Shown piece by piece: positions 8,609 to 16,932 of a stretch of 64,000 nt of DNA; positions within the stretch are counted from its first letter, which is position 1; each line of letters begins with the position of its first letter. Position numbers and translations under genes: made by a program. Where the stretch lies: NCBI RefSeq assembly GCF_900115625.1, contig NZ_FOXD01000001.1, positions 124,001-188,000 on the forward strand, given 5' to 3'. Under the pieces are notes generated by a model. That model had not been told where the DNA came from. It saw only the letters and a list, made by a program, of their open reading frames with translations, and did not search any database. The stretch comes from Salibacterium halotolerans (GTDB lineage: Bacteria > Bacillota > Bacilli > Bacillales > Marinococcaceae).

Positions 8609-8650
8609 TTACTCTTTACCCGCAGACACCTCCTTATTAATCCATTTTTC
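8609..8650. repeat. Dispersed 42-bp intergenic repeat, copy 2
   Basis: Second copy of the segment at 4633-4674, in the same orientation. It lies between the gvpU-like gene and the LytTR gene, where it could overlap their divergent promoters. Confidence 0.5.
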
Positions 8651-8762
8651 AACGCGGAATACAGACACGTTGGCGCGTTTTTTATACCACTTGGCGGTAT
8701 CTGCTGTACGGAAGCTCTTTACGTTCTATATACTGAAACCAGCAGAGGAAGGAGGGACTGCG

Positions 8763-9215
8763 GTGAAAATTCAAGTGGAGATTGATGAAACACTGGAAAC
8801 GAAAGAAGTATGGATACGATCCAATGTATGGGACAAAGAAGTGCAGCAGCTGCTTGACCGGCTGCAGGAAGAGAAAAGAGTGTACTTTGCGGGGATGGAC
8901 AAAGAAACACGCCACATCTTCCGGCCGGATGATATTATATATCTTTATACTATGGATAAAACGGTTATGGCAAAAACGAAAGAAGGAACCTTCCAGATGA
9001 AAGAGCGTTTGTATGAACTTGAACAACAGCTTCCGGATAGTCAGTTTGTACGGCTTTCCAAATCCGCCATTGCCAATCTGGATGAATTAAAACAATTCGA
9101 AGCGTCATTCCACGGGTCTCTCTGCGTTTATTTCCGGTCAGGAGAGAAAGAATATGTCTCAAGAAAATACGTGAACGGAATTAAGGAAAAAATCCGCTGG
9201 AAAGGAAAGGGATAA
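8763..9215 (+). CDS. LytTR-type DNA-binding regulator
   Basis: About 150 residues with a C-terminal LytTR domain, seen in RPDDIIYLYTMDKTVMAKT, the FVRLSKSAIANLDEL core and the SRKYVNGIKEKI end. The N-terminal 45 residues are a short domain with no receiver signature, so it is not a classical response regulator. The GTG at 8763 follows GGAAGGAGGG. The next gene begins 2 bp later and encodes a DUF3021 membrane protein; LytTR-DUF3021 pairs are common in Firmicutes and often regulate their own operon or a nearby transporter. Confidence 0.88.
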   Translation: MKIQVEIDETLETKEVWIRSNVWDKEVQQLLDRLQEEKRVYFAGMDKETRHIFRPDDIIYLYTMDKTVMAKTKEGTFQMKERLYELEQQLPDSQFVRLSKSAIANLDELKQFEASFHGSLCVYFRSGEKEYVSRKYVNGIKEKIRWKGKG

Positions 9216-9217
9216 AA

Positions 9218-9634
9218 ATGAAAACCATCGTGTACCAAAGTTTTCTTGGTATCTGTTTCGGGGCCCTCGTCAGTATTCTTATCCATTATGGCGTCATTTT
9301 ATTTGGAGGAGTGGAAAATATTGAAAGCGGAAGGTTTGTCCTGGATTCACTCGGGAGCATGTTCTGCGGCTGGTTTTTCAGTACAGGGGGACTGATTTTT
9401 GCCAAAGAAAACTGGAGTCTTACGAAACGCACCATCGTTCATTTTATAACGGTGACGATGCTCTATTTCGTCCTTTCCTTTTTGATCGGCTGGATTCCTT
9501 TTACCATTTGGGGCTTTTTGATTGGAATGGGGTTATTTCTGATCATTTACACTGTCATCTGGTTCTGCTTTTTCGTTTATTTTTATTATGAAATGAGAAA
9601 GTTAAACGAAGCGCTCGCCGATAGAAATTCGTGA
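9218..9634 (+). CDS. DUF3021 family four-helix membrane protein
   Basis: A 138-residue protein with four hydrophobic segments (about residues 8-30, 43-62, 72-95 and 100-125). It starts 2 bp after the LytTR gene with AAAGGAAAGG just upstream. The pairing is the basis of the family call. It probably acts as membrane partner or sensor for the LytTR regulator, but the mechanism is not known. Confidence 0.82.
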   Translation: MKTIVYQSFLGICFGALVSILIHYGVILFGGVENIESGRFVLDSLGSMFCGWFFSTGGLIFAKENWSLTKRTIVHFITVTMLYFVLSFLIGWIPFTIWGFLIGMGLFLIIYTVIWFCFFVYFYYEMRKLNEALADRNS

Positions 9635-9647
9635 TACTGCAGTACAC

Positions 9648-9679
9648 ACATTCAAATTCACGCTTGAATGTAGTATAAT
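9648..9679 (+). promoter_or_regulatory. cadC promoter with inverted-repeat operator
   Basis: A perfect 8-bp inverted repeat (ACATTCAA / TTGAATGT, 8-bp spacer) occupies 9648-9671. It overlaps a possible -35 (TTCAAA, 9651) and ends just before a TATAAT -10 (9674). The TTCAA/TTGAA dyad resembles operators of CadC/ArsR-type metal repressors, supporting autoregulation. Confidence 0.7.
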
Positions 9680-9716
9680 GGATGAATAAACAGTTGAGAA
9701 AAAAGAGGTGAACGGT

Positions 9717-10109
9717 ATGAAGAGGGAAGAAGTATGCGAAGTCACCTGTGTGGACGAAGAAAAAGTAGCGAGGCTGCAGGCTTCCATTGATGACGGGCAG
9801 ATGGATCGGATGGCTGCCATGTTCAAAGGACTGGCCGATAAAAACAGAATGACAGTACTTCAGGCGTTGGCTGCCGAAGGAGAAATATGTGTCTGTGATG
9901 CCTCCCATCTTCTCGGTGCTTCCACGGCGACTACGTCCCATCATCTGCGGTATCTTCGGAAACTGGGTCTGGTGAAATACCGAAAAGAGGGGAAACTGGT
10001 TTATTATTCGCTCGAAGACAGTCACGTAGAAGACATGATCAAGCTGGCTCAGACCCATCAGCAGGAAATGCAGGACCGGGAAGCCGAGCGGTCTGTTGTT
10101 GAGGCCTGA
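9717..10109 (+). CDS. cadC: ArsR/SmtB-family metal-sensing repressor, CadC type
   Basis: A winged-helix repressor of 130 residues. CadC-type metal-site cysteines are present: an N-terminal CEVTC and the EICVCD pair on the alpha-3 helix, followed by the recognition region STATTSHHLRYLRKLGLV. The ATG at 9717 is preferred to a GTG three codons earlier because of the AAAGAGG spacing. It overlies a dyad operator and precedes a CDF exporter by 5 bp, so it most likely releases DNA on Cd(II), Pb(II) or Zn(II) and induces the exporter. Confidence 0.92.
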   Translation: MKREEVCEVTCVDEEKVARLQASIDDGQMDRMAAMFKGLADKNRMTVLQALAAEGEICVCDASHLLGASTATTSHHLRYLRKLGLVKYRKEGKLVYYSLEDSHVEDMIKLAQTHQQEMQDREAERSVVEA

Positions 10110-10114
10110 GACAT

Positions 10115-11005
10115 ATGGGACACGATCATCATCATCACGATCACAGCCATTCCAATATCAAAACCGCTTTCTTTCTGAATTTCGGTTTTACGATCATCGA
10201 ATTAATCGGCGGTATTCTGACGAACAGCATGGCGATTATTTCGGATGCGATTCATGACCTCGGCGATTCGCTGTCTCTTGGCACAGCGTGGTTTCTTCAG
10301 AACAAATCCGAGCAGAAAAGCAATCAGACGTTCACGTTCGGATACCGTCGTTTTTCCCTGCTCGGAGCGCTTATCAACAGCCTCGTGCTCGTTGCCGGAT
10401 CCTTATTTATATTATCCGAAGCCGTGCCGCGTCTGTTGAACCCGGAATCCGCCCACGCTGGTGGAATGCTCCTGCTCTCCCTTCTCGGTATAGCCGTGAA
10501 CGGCGCGGCGGTGCTGCGGATGAAATCCGGACAGTCGATGAATGAAAAAGTGGTGTCCTGGCACCTGCTGGAAGATGTCATGGGGTGGGCGGCCGTCTTC
10601 GTTGTCAGTGTCGTTATGATGTTCTGGGATGCAGCCATTCTGGATCCACTTCTGTCTGTTCTTATTACGCTGTACATTCTCGTGAATGTATTAAAGAACC
10701 TGAAAAAAACGCTGTTTCTCTTCCTGGACGCCGTCCCGGAAGAGATGGACGCCGGGCAGATCGAAAAGAGTATCCGGCGTATTCCTGATGTGGAAGATAC
10801 GCACCATACGCATATCTGGTCACTCGACGGCGAGCAGCACGTGCTCTCCACGCATGTCGTATTGAACGAAGATGTCACGAAGGCAGATATGATGCGGGTG
10901 AAAGCTTCCATCAAAGAGGCACTGGAGACTTATTCCCTGGAGCATATTACCATTGAAACGGAATGCACGTCGGACGACTGCAGCTTAACAACGGCACATC
11001 ACTAA
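10115..11005 (+). CDS. Cation diffusion facilitator (CzcD/ZitB-type) metal exporter
   Basis: A 296-residue CDF antiporter with a His-rich N-terminus (HDHHHHDHSHS), about six membrane segments and the metal-site motif SDAIHDLGDS (HxxxD) in TM2. The cytoplasmic C-terminal domain has HTHIWSLDGEQHVLSTHV. CDF proteins exchange Zn, Cd, Co or other divalent cations for protons at the plasma membrane. It is cotranscribed with the CadC-type repressor and followed by a terminator, forming a self-contained resistance operon. Confidence 0.94.
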   Translation: MGHDHHHHDHSHSNIKTAFFLNFGFTIIELIGGILTNSMAIISDAIHDLGDSLSLGTAWFLQNKSEQKSNQTFTFGYRRFSLLGALINSLVLVAGSLFILSEAVPRLLNPESAHAGGMLLLSLLGIAVNGAAVLRMKSGQSMNEKVVSWHLLEDVMGWAAVFVVSVVMMFWDAAILDPLLSVLITLYILVNVLKNLKKTLFLFLDAVPEEMDAGQIEKSIRRIPDVEDTHHTHIWSLDGEQHVLSTHVVLNEDVTKADMMRVKASIKEALETYSLEHITIETECTSDDCSLTTAHH

Positions 11006-11040
11006 TAAAAAGGCTGTCACACTGGTGGCAGCCTTTTTTG
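11006..11040 (+). terminator. Terminator of cadC-CDF operon
   Basis: AAAAAGGCTG pairs with CAGCCTTTTTT (loop TCACACTGGTGG with partial pairing), 1 bp after the stop of the CDF gene. Confidence 0.85.
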
Positions 11041-11223
11041 GGTGGCAGGGGGATATAAGTTATTGTATTGTATAACAGGGCAGTTTTTGCAGACTTCTTC
11101 AATACCGGTGCATGTCGCACATACTTCGAGATTACCTTTCTTGAGAAAGATGGAGAACTCGACCTTCACGCTGCGCTGTACCACCCTGCAGTAAGAAGTT
11201 GTCCGACGGTCAATATATTCCAT
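11017..11223 (-). CDS. Small cysteine-rich hypothetical protein
   Basis: 68 residues starting at an ATG with AAAGGAG 10 bp upstream. A central stretch CATCTGIEEVCKNC has two CxxC pairs, which suggests a small zinc-ribbon or zinc-knuckle. No family is recognised. The 3' end runs into the convergent terminator at 11006-11040, which is unusual for a gene of this size, so the call is moderate. Confidence 0.45.
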   Translation of the reverse strand: MEYIDRRTTSYCRVVQRSVKVEFSIFLKKGNLEVCATCTGIEEVCKNCPVIQYNNLYPPATQKRLPPV

Positions 11224-11453
11224 AAGAATCTTTCTCCTTTACCGAATGGACGTAGGATTATTTTTAAGTATTGATACCCGAGTCTTTTGAACCATAAACA
11301 CGAAATTTTGATATCGCAGCATATTTGATAAGAAATATTCATTTTTCGAGTACTTTCTACGTAACATGTTTTATTGCTCTTCTAAAAAGGTATCTGAAAA
11401 CAGCATTTCATAAGTGGATTGTTAAAGGTATTGGAGAAAGGGAGTACGCGAAT

Positions 11454-11861
11454 ATGCCGGGTCATACCCAGCGGCTTTTGGCAGCAGTGATCTGTTTGAT
11501 GCTGCCTCTGACTGCCTGCGCCGCTCAAAGCCAGCCCGCTGCGATACAGGAGCTTCATGCAGAAACGTCTGTGCTGTTGTTTTCCGATGACAACAATCTA
11601 CAGGCGGAGCGGCCTTTTTACAGAGCATTACTTACTAAAAGTAATAACTGCAGTGCCGATAAGATGGATATAAAGGTTATTTCATCCAAGGACGAAGACA
11701 TGGCCCAGTATTTTGGCGTCAGCAGCTATCCGTCTTTATATGTAATGAAGGGAGCGGAGCAGAGCGGCAAATATGAAGGGGCGATGAATAAAACGGACAT
11801 CGAAACTTTTTTAAATGGTCATGTGGTATGTGAACAAATGAAAGAACAAAAAGGGGTATAG
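11454..11861 (+). CDS. Lipoprotein with a thioredoxin-like fold, hypothetical
   Basis: Starting at the ATG at 11454 (AAAGGGAG upstream) the protein has 135 residues. A lipoprotein signal ends in the lipobox LTAC (about residue 20), so it should be anchored on the outer face of the membrane. The middle (SVLLFSDD, DIKVISSKDEDMAQYFGVSSYPSLYVM) resembles a thioredoxin fold, including the cis-Pro-like YPSLYV. The usual CxxC is absent, so a redox role is unlikely or altered. The next small gene starts 1 bp after the stop. Confidence 0.65.
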   Translation: MPGHTQRLLAAVICLMLPLTACAAQSQPAAIQELHAETSVLLFSDDNNLQAERPFYRALLTKSNNCSADKMDIKVISSKDEDMAQYFGVSSYPSLYVMKGAEQSGKYEGAMNKTDIETFLNGHVVCEQMKEQKGV

Positions 11862-11862
11862 C

Positions 11863-12057
11863 ATGCATAACGAAAAATATTTGATTGTAGCCGTCGATCA
11901 GCAGGGTAATGAAGTAGGTCTTGAATCTTACGCAGGACATATAGAAAACGACGAAGTCACATTTGAATGCAAGAGCCAGGCCAGATCCTTTTACAATAAA
12001 ATCAAAGAAGAACTGTTCCCACACTCTGTTAAATTGTTGACAATTAAAGAATCCTAA
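11863..12057 (+). CDS. Small acidic hypothetical protein
   Basis: 64 residues with no signal or membrane segment. AAGGGG lies just before the ATG, which follows the lipoprotein stop by 1 bp, so the two are translationally linked. No family is recognised. A very strong terminator follows 34 bp downstream. Confidence 0.6.
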   Translation: MHNEKYLIVAVDQQGNEVGLESYAGHIENDEVTFECKSQARSFYNKIKEELFPHSVKLLTIKES

Positions 12058-12090
12058 CGGCACTTATAAAAAGGAAATGAAAGAGACCGG

Positions 12091-12151
12091 AATCCGAACG
12101 GGGAAGCAGCATGCTCAAGCGCTTAATGCTGCTTCCCCGTTCGGATTTTTT
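12091..12151 (+). terminator. Very long perfect-stem terminator
   Basis: The stem pairs AATCCGAACGGGGAAGCAGC plus AT with its exact complement (22 bp), with a 13-nt loop and a T6 tract. Stem length is well above the usual 8-12 bp. Confidence 0.9.
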
Positions 12152-12229
12152 ATTTGGAAGTTTCTCCCGGCGTTCCAGTATAGAAGCTCTGAGGGTTGGA
12201 AACAATGAACCCGGGAGGTTGAATAGAAT

Positions 12230-14095
12230 ATGGAAACCGCTTATCAGAAGAAAAATGTTGTCTGGGACTGGCTGACGACGGTAGATCATAAAAAAATAGC
12301 GATTCTATACTTAATCGGCGGCACGCTGTTTTTTTTGAAAGCAGGTGTGATGGCTGTCCTGATGAGGATACAGCTCATGTATCCGGAACAGTCTTTTCTG
12401 TCCGGGCAGACATATAATGAACTTTTAACGATGCACGGAACGATTATGCTTTTTCTTGCGGTGACCCCGCTTATTTTTGCTTTTATGAACTATATTGTTC
12501 CTTTGCAGATAGGGGCGCGTGATGTTGCGTTCCCGTTTGTGAACGCGCTCGGATTCTGGATTTTCTTTTTCGGTGGGCTGCTTCTCAGTCTGAGCTGGTT
12601 TCTTGGAGGGGCGCCGGATGCGGGATGGTTCGCTTACACCCCGCTGTCCACAAGGGAATACGGTTCGTCCGGGATGGATTTTTACGTGCTCGGTCTCCAG
12701 GTCAGCGGCCTTGGAACGTTGATTTCCGGGATCAACTTCATCGTGACAATTATCAATATGAGGGCGCCGGGAATGACGATGATGCGGCTGCCGCTGTTCT
12801 GCTGGACAACGCTTATTGTTTCCATTCTCATCGTATTTGCCTTTACCCCTCTCGCGGCGGGACTTGCGATGCTCATGCTGGACCGGCTGTTCGGGGCGCA
12901 GTTTTTTCAGGTGGATGCCGGAGGAAACGTGATTTTGTGGCAGCACATTTTCTGGGTGTTCGGCCATCCGGAGGTTTATATTCTCGTCCTGCCGGCGTTT
13001 GGCATCATATCCGAAGTGGTGCCGGCTTTTTCGCGGAAGCGGTTGTTCGGGTATACAACGATGGTGTTTGCGGTACTTTTAATTGCTTTTCTAGGCTTTA
13101 TGGTGTGGGTGCACCATATGTTCACCGTGGGATTGGGGCCGATTGCGAATTCCGTATTTGCCCTTTCGTCAATGGCCATCGCTGTTCCAACTGGTATTAA
13201 AATATTCAACTGGCTGTTTACGATGTGGGGAGGAAAAATCACGTTCACTACAGCCATGCTCTGTGCTTCTTCGTTTGTTCCGACGTTCGTACTCGGCGGT
13301 ATAACTGGTGTCATGGTAGCCATGGCGCCGGTGGATCATTTGTATCATGATACGTATTTTGTGGTGGCGCATTTTCATTATATTTTCATCGGCGGCATTA
13401 TTCTCGGGCTGCTGGCCGGTTTGTTTTACTGGTATCCAAAAATGTTTGGGCATATGCTTAATGAAACGCTTGGGAAGCTGATGTTCTGGCTGATGTATAT
13501 CGGCTTTCACGTGACGTTTTTCGTGCAGCATATTCTCGGTATTATCGGTATGCCGCGGCGCTACTTCACTTATATGGACGGAGAAGGGATGAATACGTAC
13601 AATTTTATCTCAACAATGGGAACGTTTTTGATGACGGCTGCCATCATCGTGCTGATCATCAATATCGTTTACTCTGCTTTGAAGGGAGAACGGGTGCAAA
13701 GCGGTGATCCGTGGGGCGCGCGCACACTGGAATGGTCTGTTCCTTCCCCGGTGCCGGAATACAATTTCGCTCAGGTGCCGCAGGTCCGCGCGCTGGATCC
13801 CTGGTTTTATGAAAAAGTGCACGGAGACGGCCGGATGAAGGCGGCGGCACCGCTGGATTCCATTCATATGCCGAACGCGTCGTTTCTCCCGTTCATTATA
13901 GCTTTCGGCCTGTTCTGGTGGGGACTTGGGATGACAATGCTGACGATGGAACAGCCCTGGCTGCCGCCGTATATTGTCATAGGCGCGGGTGTTGTTCTTA
14001 CCTTCGGTGCGATGATCGTCCGGTCTGTGAAAGAAGACCACGGCCATCATATACCGAAACAGACGGTGGAAGCCATCCAGCAGCAGAGCCGCTGA
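12230..14095 (+). CDS. ctaD: Cytochrome c oxidase (caa3-type) subunit I, orphan copy
   Basis: A heme-copper oxidase subunit I of 621 residues, the full length of Bacillus CtaD. Visible ligands are the low-spin heme His in LLTMHGTIM, the CuB His with cross-linked Tyr in VFGHPEVYIL, the two CuB His in VWVHHMFTV, and the heme His pair in VAHFHYIFI. TM segments number about 14. Subunits II, III and IV (ctaC, ctaE, ctaF) are not adjacent: an independent terminator lies upstream and an esterase follows. It is therefore a stand-alone subunit, perhaps an alternative partner for a complex encoded elsewhere. Confidence 0.93.
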   Translation: METAYQKKNVVWDWLTTVDHKKIAILYLIGGTLFFLKAGVMAVLMRIQLMYPEQSFLSGQTYNELLTMHGTIMLFLAVTPLIFAFMNYIVPLQIGARDVAFPFVNALGFWIFFFGGLLLSLSWFLGGAPDAGWFAYTPLSTREYGSSGMDFYVLGLQVSGLGTLISGINFIVTIINMRAPGMTMMRLPLFCWTTLIVSILIVFAFTPLAAGLAMLMLDRLFGAQFFQVDAGGNVILWQHIFWVFGHPEVYILVLPAFGIISEVVPAFSRKRLFGYTTMVFAVLLIAFLGFMVWVHHMFTVGLGPIANSVFALSSMAIAVPTGIKIFNWLFTMWGGKITFTTAMLCASSFVPTFVLGGITGVMVAMAPVDHLYHDTYFVVAHFHYIFIGGIILGLLAGLFYWYPKMFGHMLNETLGKLMFWLMYIGFHVTFFVQHILGIIGMPRRYFTYMDGEGMNTYNFISTMGTFLMTAAIIVLIINIVYSALKGERVQSGDPWGARTLEWSVPSPVPEYNFAQVPQVRALDPWFYEKVHGDGRMKAAAPLDSIHMPNASFLPFIIAFGLFWWGLGMTMLTMEQPWLPPYIVIGAGVVLTFGAMIVRSVKEDHGHHIPKQTVEAIQQQSR

Positions 14096-14199
14096 TATAA
14101 AGAAATTGTGAAAAATAAAACGTTTCACATGACAAAATTCTGATTTTACGCTATTCTGTGGGAAAATAGTTTTATACCATGAACGGGAGGGTGAGAAAG

Positions 14200-14952
14200 A
14201 TGGCGGAACGTTATCCGGTGATGGAAGGAGCGGAGCCTTTCTATTTTGAAGGGAACGATACTGGTGTACTGGTGATTCACGGATTCACAGGAAGCACCCA
14301 TAGTATGCGTCCTTTGGGTGAAAGTTTTCATGAGGCCGGATTCACGGTGTTCGGGCCGCGGCTCGCTGGGCACGGCACACATCCGGAAGATCTGGAACAG
14401 ACCTCCTGGCAGGAATGGTGCGACAACGTGGAAGAAGGGTTTCGGTTTTTAAAAGAGACCTGTACGGATATATATGTCGTCGGGCTTTCCATGGGAGGCA
14501 CACTGACGCTGTATCTGGCGGAGCGTATCCCGGAAATGAAAGGCATTATTGTCATCAACGCTGCCATTGAGATTCCGGATGCCGATCCCGGGCAGCTGCC
14601 GGATCAACGATTTGTACATACGGCCCCTCCCGATATAAAGAAAGAAACCGATGTGAGAGCCGTGTACGGTCAGACTCCTGTGAAAGCGTATGGAGAGCTG
14701 TTTGGCTTGATGCTTGAAACCCGCAGCAACCTGATGGACATCACGGTGCCGGCAAGAATCTTTGTGTCGGATGTCGATCACGTTGTACCACCTGCGAACA
14801 GTGAAGATATTTACCACACGATTTCCTCGGAAAACAAACGCATCATTCCGATGCACGATAGTTACCACACCGCCGTACTTGATAACGACAAAGAAATGAT
14901 AGCAATCGAAAGCATAGCCTTTATCAACGGACTAACCTCCACGTCCGGATAA
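14200..14952 (+). CDS. est: Carboxylesterase / monoacylglycerol lipase-like alpha/beta hydrolase
   Basis: About 250 residues with the complete catalytic triad: nucleophile Ser in GLSMGG, Asp in FVSDVDHVVPP, and His in DSYHTAVLDND, plus the oxyanion segment HGFTGST. The architecture matches Est30-type carboxylesterases of Geobacillus. GGGAGG precedes the ATG at 14200, which is preferred to the ATG seven codons earlier. Probably a cytoplasmic esterase for short- to medium-chain esters. A repeat element begins 11 bp after the stop. Confidence 0.9.
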   Translation: MAERYPVMEGAEPFYFEGNDTGVLVIHGFTGSTHSMRPLGESFHEAGFTVFGPRLAGHGTHPEDLEQTSWQEWCDNVEEGFRFLKETCTDIYVVGLSMGGTLTLYLAERIPEMKGIIVINAAIEIPDADPGQLPDQRFVHTAPPDIKKETDVRAVYGQTPVKAYGELFGLMLETRSNLMDITVPARIFVSDVDHVVPPANSEDIYHTISSENKRIIPMHDSYHTAVLDNDKEMIAIESIAFINGLTSTSG

Positions 14953-14962
14953 GGTATTCATA

Positions 14963-15579
14963 AAAAGAGTTTGGGACAAAAGAAAAATGTATAAAACAAA
15001 ACACAAACGTCTTTTGTTTCTGTTTAGAACCCGCATAGCATCGGAGCCAAAATGCTTCGACTCCTGCTCAGAACAGCACGAGTCACGGGGACCCCCCGCA
15101 GGATGCGGGTCAGGTCGGCGCCCGCCAGGATGTGCCGGTTTTAGCCGATCTTCCTCCTTTCGAGCCGTACCCGCGGCAAAGAAGACACGGTGAGCCCCGC
15201 GAACCGATGTCGCCCTTGTACTTCGGAGTGCAAAGAAGACACGATGAGCCCCGGCGAATCGATGCCGTCCTTGTGCTCTGGAGTAAAAGCGAAGCATTTT
15301 GGCGCAACGGTTTGTCTCAGCAACGAAAAATGGAGCTGTATCAAAAGGTGCAGCTCCTTTTCTGTAATATAGAATATTCGCCCAAGGCAGAAGCGGAAGG
15401 CGGCGACGCCAGCGGGAAGAGCAGCAGCCGAAGATCCCATCAAACGGCGGTTTACCGTTTGATGTAGCTGAGGCGCTGCCCGCGGCAAGCGTCCGCCTGC
15501 AGCGGATGCCTTAAAGTTTAATGGCTTTTGATACAGCCCCATTTTTCTATCTTATAGAGGTTTTGTCCCAGTCTCTTTT
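14963..15579. repeat. GGGACAAAA-family long repeat element, copy 1 (carries a nested second element)
   Basis: The ends are inverted repeats: AAAAGAGTTTGGGACAAAA at the left, and the complement of AAAAGAGACTGGGACAAAA at the right (17 of 19 match). Inside, GGAGCCAAAATGCTTCG near the left end is complemented by CGAAGCATTTTGG near 15296, so the element can form a long imperfect stem. A unit starting GCAAAGAAGACACG is repeated in tandem at 15176 and 15230 (54 bp). Positions 15331-15541 are a nested element of another family. No convincing gene lies within. Confidence 0.7.
15331..15541. repeat. GCTGTATCAAAAG-family element nested in the GGGACAAAA element
   Basis: It begins GGAGCTGTATCAAAAGG and ends with CTTTTGATACAGCCCC, an inverted terminal repeat. 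The interior contains GC-rich segments (AGCAGCAGCCGAAGATCC, AGCTGAGGCGCTGCCCGCGG) that recur at 49450-49670. A second copy with the same termini is at 53464-53826. Confidence 0.6.
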
Positions 15580-15582
15580 GGT

Positions 15583-15798
15583 TTATTTTTTATTTTCATT
15601 TCCATTGTCGTTTTGGTTATCTTTTTCATTTTTTATGCTGCCGATATCCTGCTGGATATTGCCTTTGGATTTATCTTTCTGTCCTTCTTCCTGCAGTTCT
15701 TTGTCATCTTTGGCGTTGCCGATTTGATCTTTGGCTTCGCCTTTTACTTTGTTGACGGCGCCTTTTATTTTGTCGCTCCAGGCTTCTTGACCGGCCAT
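15583..15798 (-). CDS. CsbD-family stress protein
   Basis: A 71-residue, highly charged, Lys/Glu/Asp/Gln-rich protein with the CsbD hallmark KIKGAVNKVKGEAKDQIGN. GAGGTGA lies upstream of the ATG. CsbD proteins are general-stress (often SigB-dependent) proteins of unknown mechanism. The low-complexity C-terminus (NDNGNENKK) is typical. Monocistronic. Confidence 0.9.
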   Translation of the reverse strand: MAGQEAWSDKIKGAVNKVKGEAKDQIGNAKDDKELQEEGQKDKSKGNIQQDIGSIKNEKDNQNDNGNENKK

Positions 15799-15972
15799 TT
15801 ATACATCACCTCTCTGTGTGTTGTTAGTATTCAATTTCCCATTCTGTCGATGGATTAAACGACGGGATGGTTTTTGAAGAAGAGATTCCGATGATAAGCT
15901 ATGTACTTCCACCCTGTGAAAGCGGATATATGATAGAATAAAAGCATAGTTTACAGGGAAGGGATGAGCACG

Positions 15973-16929
15973 ATGCCGAAGATACTCTCTTATGTAGAAC
16001 CGCCGGAAGACGTTCTTGCCTTCATGAAAGAACACGCAGTAGTCACTGTAGTGCGCCCGAAAAAAGAAGAAGAACGGTTTTATGAAGAACTTGCAGAAGC
16101 CGATGCCCTGTATGGCGCAGGTCTACGGATTGATGAAAACCTGCTGGCACATGCGCTGAACCTGAAGGTAATCAGCAATGTGTCGGTAGGTTATGATAAT
16201 TTGAATATGGGAGCGATTTCAAAAAGAGGAATAACCGCCACACACACGCCGACCGTCTTGATTGATACGATGGCTGATACGATGATCGGCCTGATGATTG
16301 CCACAGCCCGTCGTATGCCGGAGCTGAACAACATGGTGAAAACCGGCGGCTGGAAAAAACCGCTCACGTCAGAGTATTTCGGCACCAATGTGCACCATAA
16401 GACGCTTGGCATTATCGGTATGGGAAGGATCGGAGAGGAAGTGGCACGGCGTGCTTCGCTTGGCTTTCGTATGGAAGTGATGTATTACAACCGGCGCCGG
16501 AAACCGGACGCTGAACATAACACCGGCGCTTCTTATGCCGGACTGCATGAACTGCTGCAGTCATCCGATTTTGTGATGGTGCTCACCCCGCTCACGAGCG
16601 AAACGCGCGGACTGATTAATGCCGAAGCGTTTGGCAGCATGCAGCAGCACGCTGTATTTCTGAATGGAAGCCGCGGACAGGTTGTTGTGGAAGAAGATTT
16701 GATTCAGGCCCTGAACGACGGAGAAATTGCTTCTGCCGGGCTCGATGTGTTTGAGCAGGAGCCGGTGGACCCGGAGCATCCATTGCTGGGGATGGAAAAC
16801 GTTGTCGCACTGCCGCATATCGGAACCGCTACGCATGAAACGAGACATGCGATGGCAATGGATGCCGCGCGGCAGTGTGTGGATGGAGTACACGGCCGCA
16901 CGCCGGAACACGTTATACAGGGAGGGTGA
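15973..16929 (+). CDS. D-isomer-specific 2-hydroxyacid dehydrogenase, paralogue 2
   Basis: About 318 residues, clearly related to the protein at 1970-2965. It has SNVSVGYDN, the NAD motif GIIGMGRIGEEVARRA, the catalytic Arg in LNGSRGQVVVEE, and the His in ALPHIGTATHE. The ATG at 15973 has GGAAGGG at good distance, whereas the ATG three codons earlier would abut that site. It is 3 bp from an SMP-30/gluconolactonase gene, which suggests joint action in sugar-acid metabolism, for example ketogluconate or glyoxylate reduction. Confidence 0.92.
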   Translation: MPKILSYVEPPEDVLAFMKEHAVVTVVRPKKEEERFYEELAEADALYGAGLRIDENLLAHALNLKVISNVSVGYDNLNMGAISKRGITATHTPTVLIDTMADTMIGLMIATARRMPELNNMVKTGGWKKPLTSEYFGTNVHHKTLGIIGMGRIGEEVARRASLGFRMEVMYYNRRRKPDAEHNTGASYAGLHELLQSSDFVMVLTPLTSETRGLINAEAFGSMQQHAVFLNGSRGQVVVEEDLIQALNDGEIASAGLDVFEQEPVDPEHPLLGMENVVALPHIGTATHETRHAMAMDAARQCVDGVHGRTPEHVIQGG

Positions 16930-16932
16930 ACC

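Noticed and set aside
9555-10058. 167-codon frame opposite cadC
   Set aside because: Antisense to the metal-site and recognition-helix codons of a well-supported repressor gene.
12425-12967. 180-codon frame opposite ctaD
   Set aside because: Antisense to conserved transmembrane segments; low-complexity charged product typical of shadow frames.
14932-15467. Several overlapping open frames on both strands inside the GGGACAAAA element
   Set aside because: They are translations of inverted and tandem repeat units (recurring peptides such as SSCLLCTPEYKGD), have no ribosome site, and are interrupted differently in the other copy.
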